Positions 44,135 to 54,003 of a DNA stretch of 64,000 nt are shown piece by piece. This DNA is from Permianibacter aggregans. GTDB lineage: Bacteria; Pseudomonadota; Gammaproteobacteria; Enterobacterales; Permianibacteraceae. The translations under genes and the position numbers were made by a program. Under the pieces are notes generated by a model that did no database searches, had not been told where the DNA came from, and saw only the letters and a list, made by a program, of their open reading frames with translations. The DNA is taken from positions 2,852,001 through 2,916,000 of the forward strand of contig NZ_CP037953.1 in the NCBI RefSeq assembly GCF_009756665.1. The letters run 5' to 3'. The first letter of the stretch is position 1. Every line of letters begins with the position of its first letter.

Positions 44135-45469
44135 ATGTTTGACCGTCACGCCGGCGGCGAGGCGGCTATCCTCGTTCATCTCGATTTTTCCTCTGGCGAT
44201 CAAGCCGAAGACGTTGCGGAGCTGCAGGAGCTGGTGCGCTCGGCCGGCCTGACCGTGCTGCAACTCGTCACCGGCAGTCGCAAGCAGCCAGATCCCCGCT
44301 ATTTCCTCGGCGAAGGCAAGGCCGAAGAGCTGCGTGCTGCCGTGCAGGCGCACAAAGCGGAAGTGGCGATCATCAATCATCAAATGTCACCGGCTCAGGA
44401 ACGCAACCTGGAGCGGTTGATTCAGTGCCGGGTTGTCGATCGGGTCGGTTTGATTCTCGATATCTTCGCTCAGCGCGCCCAAACCCATGAAGGCAAGCTG
44501 CAGGTCGAGCTGGCGCAGCTTAAGCACCTGTCGACGCGCCTGGTACGCGGCTGGACCCACTTGGACCGTCAGCGCGGTGGTGGTGTCGGCATGCGCGGTC
44601 CTGGCGAAACGCAGTTGGAAACCGACCGTCGTTTGGTCATGGCGAAAATCGACCAAATCGAGAAACGTTTGTTGAAAGTGGCTGAAACGCGCGAGCAAAG
44701 CCGCCGTTCCCGTCGTCGTAACGAAGTGAAAACCGTGTCGCTGGTCGGTTACACCAACGCCGGCAAGTCAACGCTGTTCAATGCGCTGACCGAGAGCGGC
44801 GTTTACGCGGCGGATCAGTTGTTCGCGACGCTGGATCCAACCCTGCGCCGATTGCCGATCGAGCAAACCCAGGTGCTGGCGGCCGACACGGTCGGTTTTA
44901 TCCGCCACTTGCCGCACGATCTGGTGCACGCTTTCAAAGCGACGCTGACCGAAACCCGCGAAGCCGATTTGTTATTGCATGTCGTCGATGCCGCCGATCC
45001 ATTGCGCGATGACAAGATTGCTTCCGTAAAAGCGGTACTGCAGGAAATTGGCGCCGAAGACGTGCCGAGCATTACCGTGTTCAACAAAATTGATTGCTTG
45101 CCGGACATGGCGCCGCGTATTGAGTGCGATGAAAATGGCATGCCGGTGCGTGCCTTTGTTTCGGCAGTGACTGGTGCCGGGTTGTCCGAGCTGCTCGACG
45201 CCATCGAAGAGCGAGTGGTCAACACCCGGGTCGAACTGACCTTGATCTTGCCGCCTGAAGCCGCAAAATTACGGGCCAAGCTCTTCGCGCTGCAGGCCGT
45301 GCAGCACGAAAGCATCGACGAAGACGGTGCTTTTCATCTTTTCTTACAGATTGATGCGGTGGAGTGGGCGCGCTTACGCCATGATCCGCAAGCGCGGCCC
45401 TACTTGCCGGAAATTTCTCAACACACAGAGGCAGACGATTGGACTGCCGCAACACAACTGGAGCATTGA
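44135..45469 (+). CDS. hflX: Ribosome-rescue GTPase HflX
   Basis: 444 residues. N-terminal HflX domain (PDPRYFLGEGKAEEL), a helical arm with GGVGMRGPGETQLETDRR, then the GTPase domain with VGYTNAGKSTLFNAL (G1), ADTVGFIRHLP (G3) and FNKIDCL (G4). It splits stalled ribosomes under heat stress. Its end overlaps the start region of hflK closely: the stop is 2 bases before the hflK ATG. Confidence 0.97.
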   Translation: MFDRHAGGEAAILVHLDFSSGDQAEDVAELQELVRSAGLTVLQLVTGSRKQPDPRYFLGEGKAEELRAAVQAHKAEVAIINHQMSPAQERNLERLIQCRVVDRVGLILDIFAQRAQTHEGKLQVELAQLKHLSTRLVRGWTHLDRQRGGGVGMRGPGETQLETDRRLVMAKIDQIEKRLLKVAETREQSRRSRRRNEVKTVSLVGYTNAGKSTLFNALTESGVYAADQLFATLDPTLRRLPIEQTQVLAADTVGFIRHLPHDLVHAFKATLTETREADLLLHVVDAADPLRDDKIASVKAVLQEIGAEDVPSITVFNKIDCLPDMAPRIECDENGMPVRAFVSAVTGAGLSELLDAIEERVVNTRVELTLILPPEAAKLRAKLFALQAVQHESIDEDGAFHLFLQIDAVEWARLRHDPQARPYLPEISQHTEADDWTAATQLEH

Positions 45470-45471
45470 CC

Positions 45472-46557
45472 ATGCCTTGGAACGAGCCGGGTAACGGCAA
45501 CAATCAAGACCCATGGGGCCAGCGGCGCAAGCCGCAAGGTGGCCCGCCGGATCTCGACGATTTTCTGAAAGATCTCGGTAAAAAACTGGGCGGCATTTTC
45601 GGTGGTGGCAAAGGCCCATCGAGTAGTGGTGGTGGCGGCAGCAGCGGCAAAGCCAACTCGGTGTTGGGTTTTGTCATTCTCGCCGTCGTCGTGTTTGGTT
45701 ACGGTCTCGCCGGTATCTATCAGGTCGACGAAAAAGAGCGTGCGATTGTGTTGCGTTTCGGTGAATACAATCGCATTGAAGGCTCCGGTTTGAACTGGGC
45801 GCCGCCAATCATCGATCAAGTCAACATCGTCAACACCACGTCAGTTCAACAAGAAATTGTGCGCGGCCGGATGCTGACCAAGGATGAATTCCTGGTCGAT
45901 GTCTCGACCTCGGTGCAATACCGTATCGCCGATCCGCAAGCGTACTTGTTCAACGTTGTCGATCCGGATTTCACTTTGCAGCAGGCCACCGAAGCGGCTT
46001 TGCGTTCGGTCATTGGTCAGTCGCAACTCGATGACATTCTGACGGCCGGTAAATCGGTCATTCAAAGCCAGACCCGCGAATTGCTGCGCGAAATTCTCGA
46101 GCCGTACAAAACCGGTCTGGAGATCGCTGACGTCAATTTCCAGGAAGCGGATCCACCGCAGGAAGTACGCGCCGCGTTCGATGACGCCATCAAGGCGCGT
46201 GAAGACAAGGGCCGTATGGTGCAGGAAGCGCAAGCTTACCGCGAGAAAGAATTGCCACTGGCGCAAGCAAACGCCCAACGTATTCTGCAAGAGGCCGAAG
46301 CGTATAAAGCTCAGGTGACCGCGCAGGCACGAGGTGAAGTACAGCGCTTTGAAAAATTGCTGCCGCAGTATCTCGCCGCGCCAGAAGTGACGCGCAACCG
46401 TCTGTACATTGAAACGATGGAAGAAGTGCTGTCAAAAGTCAGCAAAGTCGTTGTCGACGATAAAGGCGGCAACAACATGCTGTACCTGCCGCTCGACAAA
46501 ATGGGCCAGCAGCGTAGTAATGCCGGTGCCGCTGGCGCCGCGATGGAAGGGAGATAA
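45472..46557 (+). CDS. hflK: Membrane protease modulator HflK
   Basis: 361 residues from ATG at 45472. Gly/Pro-rich cytoplasmic N-terminus (PWNEPGNGNNQDPWGQRR), one transmembrane helix (VLGFVILAVVVFGYGLAGIY), then a SPFH/band 7 domain and a long helical region. With HflC it forms a large periplasmic cage around FtsH. HflC follows 3 bases later. Confidence 0.97.
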   Translation: MPWNEPGNGNNQDPWGQRRKPQGGPPDLDDFLKDLGKKLGGIFGGGKGPSSSGGGGSSGKANSVLGFVILAVVVFGYGLAGIYQVDEKERAIVLRFGEYNRIEGSGLNWAPPIIDQVNIVNTTSVQQEIVRGRMLTKDEFLVDVSTSVQYRIADPQAYLFNVVDPDFTLQQATEAALRSVIGQSQLDDILTAGKSVIQSQTRELLREILEPYKTGLEIADVNFQEADPPQEVRAAFDDAIKAREDKGRMVQEAQAYREKELPLAQANAQRILQEAEAYKAQVTAQARGEVQRFEKLLPQYLAAPEVTRNRLYIETMEEVLSKVSKVVVDDKGGNNMLYLPLDKMGQQRSNAGAAGAAMEGR

Positions 46558-46560
46558 GTT

Positions 46561-47448
46561 ATGCAGTCCAAAACCTTCTCGATTTTGTTGATCGCAATTC
46601 TGGGTGCATTTATTGCCGGTAGCTCGCTGTTCATCGTTGACGCCCGCGAACGGGCGCTGGTGCTGCGCTTCGGTGAAGTGCAGCGTAACGATCAGGGTAT
46701 GCCGATCGTTTATGAACCAGGCTTGCACGTCAAAATGCCGTTTGCCGACACCGTCAAGCGCATTGACTCCCGCGTCCAAAACCTCGATGGCGATGCCGAT
46801 CGCGTTGTCACGTTGGAGAAAAAAGACGTTATCGTTGATTCCTTCGTCAAATGGAAAGTCGATGACTTCTCTCACTTCTACCTATCGACCAACGGTGACG
46901 TGCGTCGCGCTTCGGAATTGCTTGAACGCAAAGTCGATGCCGCGATACGCGAAGAATTTGGTAAGCGCAACATCAAGGACCTGGTCTCGGAAGCGCGGTT
47001 GGAAGCGATGTTCAAACTGCGTGACACGATTCAGGTTGACGCCGAGGATTTGGGCGTCGAAGTGCTCGACATTCGCATCAAACAAATCAATCTGCCGAAT
47101 GAAGTGTCCGAGTCGGTCTACGCCAACATGCGCGCTGAGCGGGTAAAAACGGCGACAGAACTGCGTTCGACCGGTCAAGGTGAAGCCAACATCATCAAGG
47201 CGAAAACCGATGCTGAAGTAAAAATTCTTTTGGCCCAGGCCGATCAGGAATCGCGCCGCATTCGCGGTGAAGGCGATGCCACCGCCGCGAAAATCTACGC
47301 CGATACCTACAAGCAGAACGCCGAGTTCTACGCTTTCTTGCGTTCGCTTGATGCCTACAAGGCTTCATTCAATTCCGACAAAGACGTCATGGTCGTCGCG
47401 CCGGATAGCGATTTCTTCAAATACATGAAGAAAAAAGACGGACGCTGA
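46561..47448 (+). CDS. hflC: Membrane protease modulator HflC
   Basis: 295 residues. N-terminal transmembrane helix (ILLIAILGAFIAGSSLFIV), SPFH domain (RERALVLRFGEVQRNDQG), and a coiled C-terminal region with RRIRGEGDATAAKIYADTY. It is the HflK partner in the FtsH complex. Followed by a terminator. Confidence 0.97.
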   Translation: MQSKTFSILLIAILGAFIAGSSLFIVDARERALVLRFGEVQRNDQGMPIVYEPGLHVKMPFADTVKRIDSRVQNLDGDADRVVTLEKKDVIVDSFVKWKVDDFSHFYLSTNGDVRRASELLERKVDAAIREEFGKRNIKDLVSEARLEAMFKLRDTIQVDAEDLGVEVLDIRIKQINLPNEVSESVYANMRAERVKTATELRSTGQGEANIIKAKTDAEVKILLAQADQESRRIRGEGDATAAKIYADTYKQNAEFYAFLRSLDAYKASFNSDKDVMVVAPDSDFFKYMKKKDGR

Positions 47449-47460
47449 TTTTTTGCGTCA

Positions 47461-47490
47461 AAAAATGGGCCGTTACCGGCCCATTTTTTT
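47461..47490 (+). terminator. Rho-independent terminator after hflC
   Basis: Stem AATGGGCCG / CGGCCCATT around TTAC, with A and T7 flanks. Confidence 0.93.
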
Positions 47491-47507
47491 CGTCGATATA
47501 ATTTGTT

Positions 47508-47635
47508 TCCCCTCGCCCCTTGTGGGACAAATGATTCGGGAAATCATTTGGACAACGAAGTTGCCCGAAGGGGGAGCACCAAGGGTGGTGCTCCTCAATG
47601 GGGGTAGGGGAGAAGGGGCTACCCTCCAGCAACCA
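47508..47635. repeat. Structured intergenic repeat, copy D
   Basis: A C-rich frame (CCCCTCGCCCCTTGTGGGA, from about 47510) and a G-rich end (GGGGGTAGGGGAG) enclose hairpins CAAATGATT-CGGGA-AATCATTTG (47528-47550), CAAC-GAA-GTTG, CCC-GAA-GGG and GAGCACC-AAGGGT-GGTGCTC. The first, second and last match hairpins of copy C in place and loop but with different, compensated stems. It lies between the hflC terminator and yjeT. Confidence 0.75.
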
Positions 47636-47649
47636 ACCCGGAGCCACTG

Positions 47650-47847
47650 ATGAACATCCAATGGAGCGACCTGATGGCCGGCATGGCGCTGGCCATGGTG
47701 CTCGAAGGCTTACTGCCATTTTTAAGCCCGAAAGGCTTTCGCGACGCGCTGATCACTGCCGTGCAATTGCCGGACAAAGCGCTGCGCCGCTTGGGTCTGA
47801 TTAGCATGGTTATAGGATTGGCTGTGCTGTACTGGGCCCGTCATTAA
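47650..47847 (+). CDS. yjeT: DUF2065 (YjeT) small membrane protein
   Basis: 65 residues with two transmembrane helices; LMAGMALAMVLEGLLPFLSP and LRRLGLISMVIGLAVLYW are the DUF2065 pattern. Position between hflC and purA is the same as E. coli yjeT. Ribosome site CGGAG sits at the edge of repeat copy D. Function unknown. Confidence 0.9.
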   Translation: MNIQWSDLMAGMALAMVLEGLLPFLSPKGFRDALITAVQLPDKALRRLGLISMVIGLAVLYWARH

Positions 47848-47935
47848 TTCTTCATCAACGCCCGTACAAATTGGCGCTTGTATAGCCTGCTGCAAAGCGA
47901 AAAAAGCCGGCGAAAAATGAGCAAAAAGCGTATGA

Positions 47936-49273
<1,338 letters not shown>

Positions 49274-49284
49274 TCACAAAGAAT

Positions 49285-49315
49285 AAAAAACGCGCCGACT
49301 GGCGCGTTTTTTATT
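49285..49315 (+). terminator. Rho-independent terminator after purA
   Basis: Stem ACGCGCC / GGCGCGT around GACT, flanked by A6 and T6 runs. Confidence 0.93.
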
Positions 49316-49407
49316 GGAAGCCATCTCAAAAATAGTCTGGGCGAAAGTGATGTGCGCTCCTATTCGCGCAGATCGCTGAGTTCCAGGCATTTTTGAGATG
49401 GCTTCTA
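49315..49407. mobile_element. MITE-like element, copy B (short form)
   Basis: 89 bases (49317-49405) with perfect 17-base inverted ends GAAGCCATCTCAAAAAT, next to TG on the left and TA on the right. Its outer 40 or so bases on each side match copy A at 25.5 kb (the right part GCGCAGATCGCTGAGTTCCA is nearly identical). It has no cargo. Like copy A it lies directly after a terminator. Confidence 0.82.
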
Positions 49408-49479
49408 CCTGCATTACCGATGATTTCACGTCTACACTTACCGCCATGGAAAGGAGGCCGACGAGAGGAGCTGAGGGCG

Positions 49480-50247
49480 GTGTGGCGACGATACCTGATG
49501 CTCGTCTGGTTCGGGCTGTTGCTCAGTTCCGCTACCGACGTAACTGCCGAACAGCAAGGCGAGTTGAGGTTGCCCGTCAAAGTCTATGGCTATCATCTGA
49601 AGCCTCCATTCATCATTGATAGCCGCAGCAAGCGTGGCTTGTATTACGATTTTTCGCGCTACATCAATAGTCGGCTCGGCAAGAATTATCTCGATACCGA
49701 ATACATGCCGCGTAAGCGCCTTGAATCGCGTCTGCAGCGTGCCGATTTCGATGCGCTGATCATCGGCGTCAACCCCATCTGGTTTCGCGACGCCAAAGAA
49801 GAGAAGTATTTATGGACGGCGCCGATCATGCGTGATCGGGATGAAGTGATTTCCTCTGCCTCGTTACGCTTCGAATACAAAAATCCAGAAAGTTTGCTTG
49901 GCAAAACGATCGGCTTATCGCTCGGATATTACTATTACGGCGTTGATGAACTCGTCGCGCTCGGTAAAATCGAGCGTCAGGATACCCATTCTGAATTGCA
50001 AAACCTGGATAAGCTGCAGCGCGGGCGTATTGATGTCGCGATCATCAGCCGTTCAACATTCGATTATTACAATCGTTACCATCGCAATAGCGAGATTTTT
50101 CATCTCTCCGAAAAACCGCATGATGAGTTTGATCGCCGGTTATTGATCCCCAAGCACCTGGAGGAAGTGTTCCAAACCATCAATCCCATTATCATGCGGA
50201 TGCCGGATGACCTTGCTTGGTTGGCCGTTTTGGAAAGCTATCGTTAA
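49480..50247 (+). CDS. Periplasmic solute-binding-like protein (PBP2 type)
   Basis: 255 residues from a GTG at 49480 with GAGGAG 9 bases before it; this start gives a signal peptide (WRRYLMLVWFGLLLSSATDVTA). An earlier in-frame ATG at 49393 lies inside MITE copy B and is unlikely. The mature protein follows the type 2 periplasmic-binding fold (VYGYHLKPPFIID, RADFDALIIGVNP, LLGKTIGLSLGYYYYG), similar to amino-acid-type binding proteins without a transporter nearby. It may act alone as a sensor input. Ligand unknown. Confidence 0.7.
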   Translation: MWRRYLMLVWFGLLLSSATDVTAEQQGELRLPVKVYGYHLKPPFIIDSRSKRGLYYDFSRYINSRLGKNYLDTEYMPRKRLESRLQRADFDALIIGVNPIWFRDAKEEKYLWTAPIMRDRDEVISSASLRFEYKNPESLLGKTIGLSLGYYYYGVDELVALGKIERQDTHSELQNLDKLQRGRIDVAIISRSTFDYYNRYHRNSEIFHLSEKPHDEFDRRLLIPKHLEEVFQTINPIIMRMPDDLAWLAVLESYR

Positions 50248-50300
50248 AGGTAGAAATCGATCTACTCATCATTTCGCTGCGCAGGTTTTCGATGAACACA

Positions 50301-50651
50301 TTAGTGTGTGGGTGCTGGAGTCAGCCATAAATAAAGAGCAGCGATGGCAAAAGCAAGCTGGAAGCCCAGTAAGATTTTTCCAATGAAATTGAAGAAATAC
50401 TGCGAGTCAGCAAACTCCTCAATATCTTTCCACCGACGTCCATTTCCCCAAGACCAAGCAGACCCTTTGAAGAAAAACAGGAAGCTTATCAGTATCGCGG
50501 CAGGCCAGAAATAACGGAGCGCCACAAGATACAGCACCAATGAAAACAAGAAGCCGTTTCGGAGTAACCAAATGCCGGTTAGCCCAAGTGCGCCCCAATT
50601 CAGTGCGCTGGTTTCGCGAAGTGATTCCGGAGTAGCTTGATTCGATTCCAT
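50301..50651 (-). CDS. Hypothetical membrane protein (DUF2628-like layout)
   Basis: 116 residues. SALNWGALGLTGIWLLRNGF is followed by two or three transmembrane helices and WGNGRRWKDIEEFADSQYFF. The NW-x-A-x-x-G-x-x-W-x-x-x-R layout recalls DUF2628 inner-membrane proteins, but the match is loose. Stands alone; role unknown. Confidence 0.6.
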   Translation of the reverse strand: MESNQATPESLRETSALNWGALGLTGIWLLRNGFLFSLVLYLVALRYFWPAAILISFLFFFKGSAWSWGNGRRWKDIEEFADSQYFFNFIGKILLGFQLAFAIAALYLWLTPAPTH

Positions 50652-50794
50652 ACTTTCTCCAAGTTTTCTACATTTTGTTTTTGATTGTTCTGTTCAGCCA
50701 ATCTGCCAGCGCTTTATGGCCATTCATTCTGGCAACAAACGCACTAGTCTGCTACGGATCATCATGAGCATGGCCGGATAAATCCACACCCGAC

Positions 50795-51901
50795 TCATGC
50801 AGCAGCATTCCGTTCATTGTTCAAAAACTGTCGATCAGTCAACATCATTGCGGTAATCATGCCTCCGACAAACAAGGCACCTTCAACGCCGCCGATGATC
50901 ATCTGGCTGATGGTTCCCAAGCCTTGCTCACCGAACAGCGCACCAAATGGATTCAGTTGCAGTTGTGAATCGGGAAAACTGCGCGCCAACAAATCCAGAC
51001 TGCCAGCCATCAATCTGCCACCGAGCAGCGGGATCAATACGCCAATAAAGCCGCCAATACTGATAGCAAACATAACAGCACGTTGCGCTGAGCTGCTTTG
51101 CCTTACCCGTACCGCAAGCCAGTAGCCGAACCCGACAGCCGCACCAAGCAGCGTACCTTCCATGGCGCCGGTAATGTCGCCGGGCGATTGACCGAGCAGC
51201 AAATGAAATGCATCAACACCGAGCAGCTTGCCAACGGCGCCTACCAGCATGCCGCCGAGCGCGCCGCCAGCTGTCGGTTGCCACCAGCGTTGATGGCCAA
51301 TGAATCCTGCGGCAGCGATACCGAACGCGACGCCAGCGCCACCAACCAACGCCACCAGTGTCGTGATCGCCAGCATCACCAGCAGAATCGAGATCGCGCC
51401 CATGCCGTTCTGTAGCGGTTGCGCGGTGCTGACAAAGCCAAAAAACAAACCGCCAAGCACGCCAGCGATGCCACTGCCTAGCATGCCGGCGCCGCCGAGC
51501 ATCAGAAATTGTGGCCAGGAGTAGGGTGATGAGTGTTCTTTGAGGCGAGTTGTTGGTGTCTGCGCACTGGCGGTACGTTCTTCCTGCCATTCAACCGGCG
51601 CGATAAAGCGATAACCGTGTTTCGGTACCGTGGCGATGAAAATGGGCTTGGCGGCGTTGTCGCCAAGTTGTCGGCGCAGCGTTTTGATGCACTGGCTCAG
51701 CGCTTCGTCGCTGACCGTCGCGCCGTTCCAGACCTCATCAAGAAAGCGCTCTTTCGAGACCAGCGTGCCTTGCTCACGCACCAGCAACATCAGCGCATCG
51801 AAATAGCGGGCATTCAGCTCCACCGATTGTTCGCCATGTTTGAGCTGTCGCTCGACAGGGTTCAGCGAGAACTGTCCAAAGCGATAGTGGCCTTGTGCCA
51901 T
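50795..51901 (-). CDS. OmpR-type winged-helix regulator fused to a polytopic glycine-rich membrane domain
   Basis: 368 residues. Residues 1-105 are an OmpR/PhoB-like winged helix (YRFGQFSLNPVERQL, VSDEALSQCIKTLRRQLGD, IATVPKHGYRFIAPVEW), as in CadC/ToxR one-component regulators. These normally have one membrane helix and a periplasmic sensor. Here the rest is about seven or eight hydrophobic helices rich in GxxxG and GGxxG (MLGGAGMLGSGIAGVLGGLF, AGGALGGMLVGAVGKLLG). It has no periplasmic domain. Targets and signal unknown; possibly senses the membrane itself. Confidence 0.85.
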   Translation of the reverse strand: MAQGHYRFGQFSLNPVERQLKHGEQSVELNARYFDALMLLVREQGTLVSKERFLDEVWNGATVSDEALSQCIKTLRRQLGDNAAKPIFIATVPKHGYRFIAPVEWQEERTASAQTPTTRLKEHSSPYSWPQFLMLGGAGMLGSGIAGVLGGLFFGFVSTAQPLQNGMGAISILLVMLAITTLVALVGGAGVAFGIAAAGFIGHQRWWQPTAGGALGGMLVGAVGKLLGVDAFHLLLGQSPGDITGAMEGTLLGAAVGFGYWLAVRVRQSSSAQRAVMFAISIGGFIGVLIPLLGGRLMAGSLDLLARSFPDSQLQLNPFGALFGEQGLGTISQMIIGGVEGALFVGGMITAMMLTDRQFLNNERNAAA

Positions 51902-52054
51902 GTTTCAGTGAAATCTCAGCGTTTGCTCACGCCGAAAATCGGCAAGGAGCACGAAAGGTGAACGGCAATTATGCCGGTAGTCGAGGCAATGGCAAGTGTG
52001 CATGCAAGAGAGCAGGGCTGATTTGGCATGCATCGGCTAAATCATCAAAAATTC

Positions 52055-52110
52055 CTGTCACTCCCGCGCAGGCGGGAGTCCAGAAAAGCCGCGTAGAGCA
52101 TGGATTTCCG
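52055..52110. repeat. Short palindromic intergenic repeat
   Basis: GTC-ACTCCCGC-GCAG-GCGGGAGT-CC (stem at 52060-52079) followed by a GCGTAGAGCATGGATTTCCG-like tail. This kind of 'CCCGC..GCGGG' repeat is common in proteobacterial intergenic DNA. It lies in the 220-base gap after the winged-helix gene. Confidence 0.7.
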
Positions 52111-52121
52111 TCTACGCCTGT

Positions 52122-52715
52122 TCACTTATTTGTTACTGAAAGGCGAAACAAGCCTGCCGACATCGCAAACACGCCAGCGAAAAAGCCATTCAGGAACACT
52201 TGCCGCATCAGCCCAACCGGATAGCTGTCCGGGTCCAGGAAAATCGCGACACCGCCGATCAGCAGCATGGCCACGGCCATCGTCAGCATGGTCTTGAACA
52301 TCCCTTGCGGTTCGAAGCGCGCAAACAGCGAGCCGATAACGCCGAACATCAGCACGGCGAAATACATCAGATTGGCCGGATTGTTCTCCGAACCGATGAT
52401 GCCGACCGCAAGATTGATCCAGACCAGCAGAAACGAGCCGACAATGCCGAGACCAGCCCCGACCCGGTACCATAGGTTGCCGGACATGCGCGTGGCAATT
52501 TCGTAGCAACCACAGGCAACCGACAGCATCACACCCATGACCAGAAAATCAAAACCCGTCCAGTTCACTTCATCGGTGAATTGCATCGCGATCAGCGGTA
52601 TCAGCAATAACGTACCGGCAAAGCCCCAAATCAGAAGCCTCCATCGGTTGCGCGGTGCGCCTTGGCGCTCGTTGTTCGGTAGTTTTGCAGGGGTATCGCT
52701 CATCTTGGCGTTCAT
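52122..52715 (-). CDS. Hypothetical polytopic membrane protein
   Basis: 197 residues from ATG at 52715, with GGAGA 7 bases upstream. A charged N-terminus of about 25 residues is followed by six hydrophobic helices. No domain recognised. The end overlaps the repeat region only at its last bases. Role unknown. Confidence 0.62.
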   Translation of the reverse strand: MNAKMSDTPAKLPNNERQGAPRNRWRLLIWGFAGTLLLIPLIAMQFTDEVNWTGFDFLVMGVMLSVACGCYEIATRMSGNLWYRVGAGLGIVGSFLLVWINLAVGIIGSENNPANLMYFAVLMFGVIGSLFARFEPQGMFKTMLTMAVAMLLIGGVAIFLDPDSYPVGLMRQVFLNGFFAGVFAMSAGLFRLSVTNK

Positions 52716-52840
52716 GCGCCAGTCTCCGTGGTGGGGTGAGTGGCGCACCTTAGCGGCAAGGGCGGCGGAGACGCATGAGCAAACGCTGAGATATTGCTGA
52801 GCAGGCGCATTCACTGCTGTGTCGCCTGCTCTGTGGCGGT

Positions 52841-53224
52841 TTAGCGCTGATGCGTCAGGGTTCTGTGGCGGATTTGCGCCTTCATATAAAAGCCAATCAA
52901 CGCGACGGTGATTAACAGCGCAGCGGCCAGGCCAATCTTGTCGAAATGATAATAGGTGACGCCGGTTTGCATGCTCATCAGCGGCACCAACAACCCGGCC
53001 AGGTTCAGCTTCCAGGCTTTTGGCGAAAGGGGTGAAGCCTTGGCAGCGACATAAAGCCAGACGCTGGTGATAATCGTCAGCGGCGCCGTTACAAAGAAAT
53101 GCATCAACAATTGCAGACCGCCCGGATCATGGGTAACAAACCACGGCTGCAGCGACAGATAGATAAATGCAGCGTAGCCAAGATTGGCAATTGCCAGCAT
53201 CACTGCAAGCGTTACGTTTTGCAC
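52841..53224 (-). CDS. Hypothetical small membrane protein
   Basis: 127 residues with four predicted helices (MLAIANLGYAAFIYLSL; LTIITSVWLYVAA; LAGLLVPLMSM; AAALLITVALIGFYM) and a basic tail RHRTLTHQR. No recognised family. Probably not cotranscribed with its neighbours. Confidence 0.62.
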   Translation of the reverse strand: MQNVTLAVMLAIANLGYAAFIYLSLQPWFVTHDPGGLQLLMHFFVTAPLTIITSVWLYVAAKASPLSPKAWKLNLAGLLVPLMSMQTGVTYYHFDKIGLAAALLITVALIGFYMKAQIRHRTLTHQR

Positions 53225-53249
53225 TATTTCACTTCCTGAATCTAAGAAA

Positions 53250-53840
53250 CTAAGCCACAGATTTTGCCGGTGGATTAGGTGCTGAGAAACGCGTAGCCAA
53301 TTCCGCTACCCGTCTGCCGAGGTAATGCGCCGTGACCAAATCCACTTCATGCAGCACGCCGTTGTCGGTATGAGCGATAAGACCTGACTGTGCGCCAAGC
53401 CGATTGCGCTGCTCCGGGTCGCAGCCTCCGGGAATATCGAGGCTTGCCCACAGCATGCCGTGTTGATTGGCAAAAATCTGCAAGTATTGCAGCGTATGGA
53501 GCTGGTCGCCGCTCAAATTGGTGCCGATGGTAAAACCGGCGGCGAATTTATCAGCCCAAGCTTTCTCGCCCCATTTCTCACCAGTGGCATCGGCAAAGGC
53601 TTTGAACTGTGCTGATACGCTGCCCATGAAAGTCGGTGAGCCGAAAATCATCGCGTCGACCTGATCAAGCTGATCGATGAACGCCGTGTTGCGAAAGCGG
53701 CCTTCAATAATATCCGCTCCAACAATTTCCATGCGAAGCGCAGTGGCATTTGGCGAGGACTGCACGCCAGCAATCACGGCATCAGCGAGCTTCGCAGTTG
53801 TACCCTTTGCGGAATGAAACACCACGGCGATGGTCGTCAC
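53250..53840 (-). CDS. Flavodoxin-family NAD(P)H-dependent oxidoreductase
   Basis: 196 residues from a GTG at 53840, the point where the flavodoxin strand begins (TTIAVVFHSAKGTTAKLADA, an FMN phosphate loop). GSPTFMGSVSAQFKAFADAT is the WrbA-like FMN motif. It likely reduces quinones or related compounds. A longer reading upstream contains no useful start and unlike composition. The ribosome site is weak. Confidence 0.78.
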   Translation of the reverse strand: MTTIAVVFHSAKGTTAKLADAVIAGVQSSPNATALRMEIVGADIIEGRFRNTAFIDQLDQVDAMIFGSPTFMGSVSAQFKAFADATGEKWGEKAWADKFAAGFTIGTNLSGDQLHTLQYLQIFANQHGMLWASLDIPGGCDPEQRNRLGAQSGLIAHTDNGVLHEVDLVTAHYLGRRVAELATRFSAPNPPAKSVA

Positions 53841-54003
53841 GCAAGCATTCTCGAATAAACAGATAAGCGTTGCCTGAGCATACCGCATGCTCACCGTGAA
53901 AGGGCAAATCGTTGGCCTAATGGGCGGTCGCAATGACCGCAGTTTTACTATGGATTTGATGCAGCAGTCTGATTGGGCGAAATCAATACATGATGTGTGG
54001 CGC

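Noticed and set aside
49393-49479. ATG at 49393 as start of the binding-protein gene
   Set aside because: It lies inside the MITE right end; the GTG at 49480 has a ribosome site and gives a proper signal peptide.
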